The notes under the pieces were generated by a model, which was not told the DNA's origin, did no database searches, and saw nothing but the letters and a program-made list of their open reading frames with translations. A stretch of 5,047 bases of DNA, from the NCBI GenBank assembly GCA_003514765.1, contig DOOY01000208.1, positions 1 through 5,047 on the forward strand, written 5' to 3'. This DNA comes from Nitrosomonas sp. (lineage in GTDB: Bacteria > Pseudomonadota > Gammaproteobacteria > Burkholderiales > Nitrosomonadaceae). Of the stretch, positions 1 to 5,047 are shown piece after piece (position 1 is the stretch's first letter; each line of letters begins with the position of its first letter). The translations under genes were made by a program, and so were the position numbers.

Positions 1-1
1 C

Positions 2-787
2 ATTCGCCCTAATGTTGCAATCCGCGTTAATCCTGACTTTGAACTCAAGTCATCGGGCATGAAAATGAGTGGGGGGCCCAAGCAATTTGGCGTGGATGCT
101 GAGCTTGCATCGGCTATGCAAACACAAATTGGCCAGCTCGGTTTGAACTTTGTAGGCTATCATATTTTCAGTGGCTCACAGAACCTGAAGGCGGAAGCTA
201 TTAAGGAAACACATGAAAAAACATTGCAATTGAGTTTGAAGCTGGCTGAAAATGCGCCCGCACCGGTTCGTTTATTAAACATCGGCGGTGGATTTGGCAT
301 ACCCTACTTCCCAGGCGAAGAACCCCTGGACATTCAATCGATTGGCAAGCATCTACATAATCTTTTGCCAGCAGTCAGAAAACAATTGCCCGAGGCACAA
401 ATTGTTATTGAACTCGGCCGATACATGGTCGCTGAAGCAGGCATTTATGTGTGCCGTGTTATTGAACGCAAACAGTCCAGAGGAAGAACTTTTTTAGTTA
501 CTGATGGCGGTCTACATCATCATCTGGCGGCGACAGGTAATTTTGGCCAGGTCATTCGAAAAAATTATCCGGTTATGATTGGCAACAAAGCACAAGACAC
601 CCAAAAAGAAATCGTTACAGTTGTGGGTCCATTATGTACGCCTCTAGATTTGCTGGCTGATCAAATGGAAATGACACAAGCAACGGAAAATGATTTTGTT
701 GTTATTTTACAGTCGGGCGCTTACGGACTCACCGCAAGCCCCACAGCATTTCTCGGCCACCCTGCACCATTAGAAGTCATGGTTTAG
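2..787 (+). CDS. Exosortase (XrtA)-associated PLP-dependent decarboxylase, 5'-truncated by window edge
   Basis: Fold-III pyridoxal-phosphate decarboxylase of the ornithine/diaminopimelate decarboxylase superfamily, closest to the cytoplasmic type found in exosortase A/PEP-CTERM loci. The frame is open from the first complete codon at position 2, so 261 residues are visible. Family members are about 400 residues, so the N-terminal third with the PLP-binding lysine lies outside the window. Visible landmarks, in fragment numbering: a conserved block RVNPDFELKSSGMKMSGG at about 8-25, HIFSGSQ at 54-60, the glycine-rich PLP-phosphate loop GGGFGIPYFPGE at 95-106, ELGRYMVAEAG at 137-147, the GPLCTPLD motif with the catalytic-type Cys at 212, and GAYGLTASPTAF near the C-terminus. 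The active-site cysteine and GAY tyrosine are both present, so the enzyme looks functional. It probably decarboxylates an amino acid, possibly tethered, to an amine; the substrate is not known. An in-frame ATG at 59 is internal to the domain and not the real start. Confidence 0.9.
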   Translation: MRPNVAIRVNPDFELKSSGMKMSGGPKQFGVDAELASAMQTQIGQLGLNFVGYHIFSGSQNLKAEAIKETHEKTLQLSLKLAENAPAPVRLLNIGGGFGIPYFPGEEPLDIQSIGKHLHNLLPAVRKQLPEAQIVIELGRYMVAEAGIYVCRVIERKQSRGRTFLVTDGGLHHHLAATGNFGQVIRKNYPVMIGNKAQDTQKEIVTVVGPLCTPLDLLADQMEMTQATENDFVVILQSGAYGLTASPTAFLGHPAPLEVMV

Positions 788-844
788 CGATTAGATAAAA
801 ACCACACTCATTTTCATTAATCGTAACGCCATCAAACAATTGAT

Positions 845-850
845 TATAAT
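845..850 (+). promoter_or_regulatory. Possible sigma-70 -10 box upstream of the asparagine-synthetase-like gene
   Basis: A perfect TATAAT lies in the AT-rich 122-base gap after the decarboxylase. The best -35 candidate at 18-base spacing is TCGTAA (821-826), matching the consensus at only three positions. A 6-base inverted repeat, TTGATT (840-845) and AATCAA (865-870), flanks it, which might be an operator or chance. If real, it would give the downstream genes their own transcript apart from the upstream exosortase genes. The low complexity of the region makes a chance match quite possible. Confidence 0.35.
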
Positions 851-898
851 AGAAACAGATAGTCAATCAACAAGACAAATTGATAAGAATAAAATATT

Positions 899-904
899 AG
901 GAGA
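899..904 (+). promoter_or_regulatory. Ribosome binding site of the asparagine-synthetase-like gene
   Basis: AGGAGA sits five bases before the ATG at 910. This strong Shine-Dalgarno match fixes the start codon. It matters here because the N-terminal residue decides whether the protein has a glutaminase nucleophile: with this start, residue 2 is Gly, not Cys. Confidence 0.85.
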
Positions 905-909
905 TCAGC

Positions 910-2748
910 ATGGGGGGTATATGCGGTTGGACAGGCTGCGATATGACGGTCATTGAGAGACGCACACTTCTTGAAAAAATGATTAAACCAATTGTGCGGC
1001 ATGACAGTCGCTCAGTTCAAATGCTTTTCGGTAAAAAATCTGCGCTTGCTGTGATTGGACAACCTAACAGTGTGCACACTTGTCAAAATCAGGGTGTTAT
1101 CGTTGGTTTATGGGGGCAAATTAGATTTTTAAATACGCAATCCGGTCAAGATTATGACCCACAGGATATCGCAAAATTCTTTTTGGAAAACTGGTTAGTC
1201 CGTGGCGAAAAAATATTAACCGAGATTGCCGGTGAATTCACAGTATGTGTTTTAGATGAAAATAAGAACCGGCTTATACTCGCAGTTGATCGTATGGGAA
1301 CAAGATCACTGGCTTACCAAACCAGTGGTGGACACTTAATTTTTTCTTCGTCGTTAGATGCCATCATTCGGCATCCACACACCAAACCCGAGATCGATGC
1401 TCAAAGTATGTTTAATTACGTATACTTTCATATGATTCCGAGTCCGGGAACTATCTATAAAAACCAGCGCCGGTTATCACCGGGAGAATATCTGACTTTT
1501 CAGAACAATGAGATTAAAACCGACAAATACTGGAGACCCAATTTTAATGAGGTCAATGGACGTTCTTTTGAAGAACTCAAATTTGAGCTGCATGCTTTAT
1601 TGCGGTCCAGCGTACGTGATGCTACCGGCAGCGAAACCGTTGGCGCTTTCTTGAGCGGCGGAACTGATAGCTCAACGATAGCGGGTATTCTCAGCGAGGT
1701 CACTGGCGAACCTGCTTCAACCTATTCCATTGGTTTTGAAGCCAGTGGATATGATGAAATGGAATATGCGCGCATTGCAGCACGCCATTTTTCAACCCGG
1801 CATCATGAATACTATGTGACGCCTGACGATGTTGTAACAGCAATTCCCCAAGTAGCCGCTATTTTTGATCAGCCTTTTGGCAATGCCTCTGCTATACCTG
1901 CTTTCTATTGTGCGCGCATGGCAAAAGAAGATGGGCTCAGTAGAATCTTAGGCGGTGATGGCGGCGATGAACTGTTTGGCGGAAACGAACGCTACGTAAA
2001 ACAATATTTATTTTCACTGTATGAATATCTGCCTTCTTTTTTAAGAAAAAAAATCCTTGAACCATGGGCAAAAAGCGTCTCCGGAAAACAACTTCCGCCA
2101 ATCCTGCGGAAATCATACCGATATATAGAACAAGCGGCAATACCTATGCCTGCACGCATGGATACTTATAACCTACTCATCCGACATGGTTTCGCTTCAG
2201 TTTTCACAGCAGAATTTCTTGCACATGTTGATACCACTTTTCCTGAATCATTAAACAATGAAATTTATCATCAGGCTCATACCAAAAATCTCATTAACCG
2301 TATGTTGGCATATGACTGGAAATTCACGCTTGCTGACAATGATCTACCTAAAGTCGTTAAAGCATGTGAGCTTGCACAAATCGATGTTGCGTTTCCACTG
2401 ATTAGTGATGAGATGGTAGCTTTTTCCTCTCAGCTCAGACCTAATTACAAAGTCAAAGGGACTAAGTTACGATATTTTTTCAAAGAAGCACTAAAAGACT
2501 TTTTGCCCCATGAAATCATTGTTAAACAAAAGCATGGCTTCGGTCTGCCTTTTGGCGTCTGGTTGCAGGCGCATCCGCAACTTAAAGCATTGGCGGCTGA
2601 CAGCCTTACAGATCTTAAATCACGTAATTTAATCCGGGCGGATTTCATTGACAAATTACTTGAACAGCACTTAAACGAACACGCAGAATATCATGGCACC
2701 ATGATCTGGATATTAATGATGTTGGAACAATGGCATAAATCGAGATAA
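910..2748 (+). CDS. Asparagine-synthetase-family ATP-dependent amide ligase with degenerate glutaminase domain
   Basis: A 612-residue protein with the two-domain layout of AsnB-type enzymes: an N-terminal class II glutamine-amidotransferase-like domain (about 1-205) and a C-terminal ATP-pyrophosphatase synthetase domain (about 220-610). The synthetase half is intact: P-loop SGGTDSS at 249-255, LGGDGGDELFGG at 347-358, and the C-terminal KQKHGFGLPFG at 539-549. It should adenylate a carboxylate and join it to an amine or ammonia in the cytoplasm. The N-terminal half keeps the fold (DRMGTRSLAY, RRLSPGEY) but begins MGGICGW, so the usual Cys2 nucleophile is Gly. The RGPD motif is replaced by RHDS (30-33), and the NGEIYN glutamine pocket by WGQIRF (68-73). 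Glutamine hydrolysis is therefore unlikely; beta-lactam synthetases and lasso-peptide cyclases are known relatives without this activity. Its neighbours, an exosortase-type decarboxylase and acyltransferase, suggest a role in the same pathway. The product is unknown, and calling it plain asparagine synthetase would be misleading. Confidence 0.9.
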   Translation: MGGICGWTGCDMTVIERRTLLEKMIKPIVRHDSRSVQMLFGKKSALAVIGQPNSVHTCQNQGVIVGLWGQIRFLNTQSGQDYDPQDIAKFFLENWLVRGEKILTEIAGEFTVCVLDENKNRLILAVDRMGTRSLAYQTSGGHLIFSSSLDAIIRHPHTKPEIDAQSMFNYVYFHMIPSPGTIYKNQRRLSPGEYLTFQNNEIKTDKYWRPNFNEVNGRSFEELKFELHALLRSSVRDATGSETVGAFLSGGTDSSTIAGILSEVTGEPASTYSIGFEASGYDEMEYARIAARHFSTRHHEYYVTPDDVVTAIPQVAAIFDQPFGNASAIPAFYCARMAKEDGLSRILGGDGGDELFGGNERYVKQYLFSLYEYLPSFLRKKILEPWAKSVSGKQLPPILRKSYRYIEQAAIPMPARMDTYNLLIRHGFASVFTAEFLAHVDTTFPESLNNEIYHQAHTKNLINRMLAYDWKFTLADNDLPKVVKACELAQIDVAFPLISDEMVAFSSQLRPNYKVKGTKLRYFFKEALKDFLPHEIIVKQKHGFGLPFGVWLQAHPQLKALAADSLTDLKSRNLIRADFIDKLLEQHLNEHAEYHGTMIWILMMLEQWHKSR

Positions 2749-2779
2749 CAGTAACGCCGCACACTCCAGAACAACATTT

Positions 2780-2783
2780 GAGG
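2780..2783 (+). promoter_or_regulatory. Ribosome binding site of the acyltransferase, start ambiguous
   Basis: GAGG lies 7 bases before a TTG at 2791 and 10 bases before the adjoining ATG at 2794. Spacing slightly favours TTG and codon preference favours ATG. The two choices differ by one residue, so the product is essentially unaffected. The gap from the previous gene is only about 45 bases with no clear terminator, suggesting co-transcription. Confidence 0.6.
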
Positions 2784-2793
2784 TTACGCATTG

Positions 2794-3606
2794 ATGAACC
2801 AATTATATAATGCATACAAAAATTATTTTGAAATTGTGATGGCGGATACGCCCGAGTTAAAGAAGGAAGTATATAGCATACGTTATCAAGTTTTATGTTT
2901 GGAAGAACGCATTCCCGGATTTGATCAGTCGCTTTATCCTGACAAGCTTGAAAAAGACACCTATGACGGACATTCTATACATGCATTGCTGAAGCATCGT
3001 TCGACTGGAAAATTTATCGGCACTGTGCGCTTGGTTTTACCGGATACTGAAAATCCGGATAAACCATTCCCGGTTGAAGCATATACACAACTCGACGCCG
3101 CATTCTTTAGTAAAAACAATATTTCTCGCCAAAACACAGTGGAAATATCACGTTTTCTTGTTATCAAAGAATTTCAACGACGTAGGGGTGATTGTTATTT
3201 CCAGCAGGCAAAAAAAAATGAAACCACTGTCCATGACAGCAACCCAGGTACTGCTATAACAAAAGAACGCCGAACTTCAATCAATATCACTTTGATTCTA
3301 ATGGCTGCAGTTGTGCAAATGAGTACTCAATATGAGATTAAGAACTGGCTGTCATTTATGAACCCCTCTTTAAACAGGTTGCTCAGCTTTTCGGGATTAG
3401 GATTTATACCGATTGGTCCGCTTGTCGAGTGTCACGGACTTCGGCAGCCTTATTTCGTAAAAAATACAGATGTTCTGGACAAAATATTTAAAGACAACCA
3501 CGATGTCTGGGAAATATTGACTGATCAAGGCAGAAATATACCTTCTCATATACACTCACATGAAAAAACACCCCTTCCACAACTCTCGACATCCAAATAT
3601 AAATAA
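2794..3606 (+). CDS. PEP-CTERM/exosortase-associated acyltransferase, LuxI/N-acyl-amino-acid-synthase-like
   Basis: A 270-residue soluble protein of the GNAT-fold acyltransferase family that accompanies exosortase/PEP-CTERM systems and is distantly related to AHL autoinducer synthases and N-acyl amino acid synthases. Numbering from ATG 2794, it shows YSIRYQVL with Arg30, the DTYD pair Asp55/Asp58, GTVRLVLP with Arg79, and VEISRFLV with Glu117/Arg120 followed by the basic stretch EFQRRR. These line up with six of the invariant charged residues of LuxI proteins; the two N-terminal aromatics of LuxI (Phe, Trp) appear to be Leu34 and Ile40. The C-terminal half (about 160-250) contains FMNPSLNRLLSFSGLGFIPIGP, as expected for acyl-chain and fold-closing elements. 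No signal peptide or membrane segment is evident. It likely moves a fatty acyl group from ACP or CoA to an amine acceptor; neither substrate can be read from sequence. An extra upstream TTG (2791) is an alternative start. Confidence 0.85.
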   Translation: MNQLYNAYKNYFEIVMADTPELKKEVYSIRYQVLCLEERIPGFDQSLYPDKLEKDTYDGHSIHALLKHRSTGKFIGTVRLVLPDTENPDKPFPVEAYTQLDAAFFSKNNISRQNTVEISRFLVIKEFQRRRGDCYFQQAKKNETTVHDSNPGTAITKERRTSINITLILMAAVVQMSTQYEIKNWLSFMNPSLNRLLSFSGLGFIPIGPLVECHGLRQPYFVKNTDVLDKIFKDNHDVWEILTDQGRNIPSHIHSHEKTPLPQLSTSKYK

Positions 3607-3625
3607 AATATATCCATAAAACCAT

Positions 3626-4054
3626 ATGTCTAGAGTCAAATCAATTTTATATTGTATTCTGCTTTTTCTAGCGATTGGTAAAGCACATGCAAATGGACAT
3701 TATGAAGTTGTAATACATCCAGATGTAGATCAAGAAACAATTTCTGTAAATGTGCTCAGAGCCATTTTCAGCATGCGGATGAAAACTTGGCCTAATGGCA
3801 AAATAATTAAAGTCTACGTATTACCGGATAACCACCCGTTACATCACGATTTTGCAAAAGAAAAATTGAGCGTTTTCCCCTATCAGTTGCGCTCCACCTG
3901 GGATCGATTGGTATTTTCCGGCACCGGCCAGGCGCCTATCACGGTATCTTCAAATAAAGAAATGCTGGAAAAAATAACAAATACCCCAGGCGCCATTGGA
4001 TATTTAGAAACTGCTTATATAAATGATGACGTCCATGTGCTCAAAATTAAATAA
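3626..4054 (+). CDS. Small secreted PstS-like (phosphate ABC-type) substrate-binding protein
   Basis: A 142-residue protein with an N-terminal Sec signal peptide: a basic start, a hydrophobic core at about 6-18, and a likely cleavage after KAHA at residue 22. The mature part resembles one lobe of the PstS/PBP-like superfamily: VVIHPDVDQETISVNVLRAIFSMRMKTWPNG, where the residues after IFS match the region typical of these proteins, then FAKEKLS, and the characteristic ending NTPGAIGYLET at about 117-127. At about 120 mature residues it is far shorter than a full PstS (over 300), so it is probably a stand-alone binding or sensing protein of the periplasm. No ABC permease or ATPase gene is visible beside it. 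It starts 19 bases after the acyltransferase, without a good Shine-Dalgarno sequence, and its end overlaps the porin-like gene. Phosphate as ligand is inferred from family resemblance only. Confidence 0.8.
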   Translation: MSRVKSILYCILLFLAIGKAHANGHYEVVIHPDVDQETISVNVLRAIFSMRMKTWPNGKIIKVYVLPDNHPLHHDFAKEKLSVFPYQLRSTWDRLVFSGTGQAPITVSSNKEMLEKITNTPGAIGYLETAYINDDVHVLKIK

Positions 4055-5047
4055 TCGATTGATTAATGTTTCCTCAGGGCCGCCTAATCTTGCTCTGTTC
4101 ATCCTTCTGATCTTTTTACTGGGATACAGCGCATCAGCACATGTCCAGGAAAAAAAAGAAGAATCCCATTATAAAAACGATAATGCAACCACCTCAACCT
4201 GGCCTGCAGTTAAAAATATATGGGATAGTTTCCAGATACAAGGCTTTGCAAGCCAGGCATTTATCTCCACATCGGACAATAATGTTTTTGGCAATACAGA
4301 CCAAGGCGGCAGCTTTGGTTTTACGGAAGTAGGATTAAATGCGCTGTTCAGCCCCCTTCCGAGATTACAATTATCCGGACAAATGCTTTCCCGCCGTGCC
4401 GGTAAAGGAGGAGATGCAGGAGAACCCCGCTTGGATTTCGGTCTTTTAGACTATAGAATTTTCTCGCATGAAACACATCAGTTTGGCGTACGCGTGGGAA
4501 GATTAAAAAATCCATTTGGTTTTTATAATGATACGCGGGATGTCGCCTTTACCCGTCCCAGCATTTTGCTGCCGCAATCGATTTATTTTGATCGAACGCG
4601 CAACCTGGGTTTATCCGGTAACTCGGTGCAATTCTACGGTGAAACATCGCATCCGACAATTGGCAATTTTTCTGTACAATTTGGCGTATGGCGGCCATTA
4701 GTCAAAGATAAGGAAACTGAGTTCGCCATTTTTGGTGGATCACAACAGGGCAAATTATCGCCTGAAACATCGATTATTGGCCGAGGAATTTATGAAAGCC
4801 ACGATTCACGTCTGCGTCTGGCTATCAGCGGTATATGGCTGAATGTTGACTACAAGCCGGGAATAGATGATCGCCTTACACCCGGATCTTTTTCCTTCTC
4901 GCCACTTTACCTGTCCGCGCAATACAATGCGGAACGATGGAGTCTAACCGCGGAATACGCACTTCGGCGCTTGGATTTCAAAAATTTCAGCAATCCTAGA
5001 CTTGACGAACAAGCGAATAATACAACTGGTGAAAGCTTTTATTTTCA
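4035..5047 (+). CDS. Porin-like outer-membrane beta-barrel protein, 3'-truncated by window edge
   Basis: An uninterrupted frame runs off the window end; about 337 residues are visible. The ATG at 4035 gives a signal peptide with a hydrophobic core (LALFILLIFLLG, residues 19-30) and likely cleavage after YSASA at 35. In-frame ATGs at 4023 and 4026 and a TTG at 4059 are alternatives, and none has a convincing ribosome binding site. After a short polar linker (to about residue 60) the chain alternates short amphipathic strands with Gly/Asn/Asp turns, as in outer-membrane barrels: FQIQGFASQAF, FTEVGLNALF, LQLSGQMLSR, HQFGVRVGRLKNPFGFYND (about 149-167), then DVAFTRPSILLPQSIYFDR. This last block resembles a porin-like family often found next to small PstS-like genes in proteobacteria (recalled, not searched). 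It overlaps the preceding gene by 20 bases (32 with the earliest ATG), implying coupled translation. It probably forms a solute channel or receptor; the substrate is unknown. Confidence 0.8.
   Translation, partial: MCSKLNNRLINVSSGPPNLALFILLIFLLGYSASAHVQEKKEESHYKNDNATTSTWPAVKNIWDSFQIQGFASQAFISTSDNNVFGNTDQGGSFGFTEVGLNALFSPLPRLQLSGQMLSRRAGKGGDAGEPRLDFGLLDYRIFSHETHQFGVRVGRLKNPFGFYNDTRDVAFTRPSILLPQSIYFDRTRNLGLSGNSVQFYGETSHPTIGNFSVQFGVWRPLVKDKETEFAIFGGSQQGKLSPETSIIGRGIYESHDSRLRLAISGIWLNVDYKPGIDDRLTPGSFSFSPLYLSAQYNAERWSLTAEYALRRLDFKNFSNPRLDEQANNTTGESFYF

Noticed and set aside
288..497. A 69-codon + strand frame inside the decarboxylase
   Set aside because: It overlaps conserved PLP-decarboxylase motifs in another frame and resembles nothing.
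912..917. The run of six G right after the start codon as a frameshift or phase-variation site
   Set aside because: The frame is correct through the run and the family-typical CGW motif follows; six bases is short for a phase-variable tract, and no alternative frame is open.
823..2758. The 8-mer GTAACGCC in both intergenic gaps (823-830 and 2751-2758)
   Set aside because: Only two copies, with no extended similarity or symmetry around them; the match is too short to call a repeat or operator.
2751..2787. Inverted GTAAC/GTTAC between the ligase and acyltransferase as a terminator
   Set aside because: A 5-base stem with a 27-base loop and no following T-run is not a credible terminator.
1500..3167. 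Minus-strand open frames of about 67-69 codons (1500-1703, 1937-2140, 2445-2654, 2961-3167)
   Set aside because: All lie opposite well-supported genes, have no recognisable domains or ribosome binding sites, and are shadows of the + strand coding sequence.
4141..4701. Short + strand frames at 4141-4332 and 4516-4701
   Set aside because: They are out-of-frame shadows within the long porin-like reading frame, which runs uninterrupted from 4023 to the window end and has a signal peptide and beta-barrel pattern.

Overview
The window looks like a chromosomal stretch of a Gram-negative proteobacterium. Two predicted exported proteins, one of them a beta-barrel outer-membrane protein, point to a double-membrane cell. 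The first and third genes resemble families known from XrtA (exosortase A)/PEP-CTERM loci of exopolysaccharide-making proteobacteria. The AT-leaning sequence and the gene mix would suit a betaproteobacterium of the Nitrosomonas/Nitrosomonadales type, but that placement is inference. All supported genes are on the + strand, tightly packed, with no RNA gene, mobile element or CRISPR array visible.

Layout. (1) Positions 2-787: the 3' two-thirds of a fold-III PLP-dependent decarboxylase of the exosortase-associated type; its start lies before the window. (2) Positions 788-909: a 122-base gap with a possible promoter and a clear ribosome binding site. (3) Positions 910-2748: a full-length asparagine-synthetase-like protein whose synthetase motifs are intact, but which starts MGGICGW, so the Cys2 nucleophile of the glutaminase domain is missing. 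(4) Positions 2794-3606: a PEP-CTERM/exosortase-associated acyltransferase that carries most of the LuxI-type acyl-homoserine-lactone synthase signature. (5) Positions 3626-4054: a small secreted PstS-like phosphate-binding-type protein. (6) From 4035 (or 4023) to the window end: a porin-like outer-membrane protein, overlapping the preceding gene and cut by the edge.

How they may work together. Genes 1, 3 and 4 are a decarboxylase that could make an amine, an ATP-dependent amide-bond former and an acyl transferase. This would suit synthesis of an amide-containing small molecule or a modification linked to the exosortase/exopolysaccharide system; the product is unknown. Genes 5 and 6 form a second, translationally overlapping pair acting in the periplasm and outer membrane, probably in sensing or uptake of an oxyanion or another solute. 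Only 19 bases and no visible terminator separate the two groups, so co-transcription is possible.
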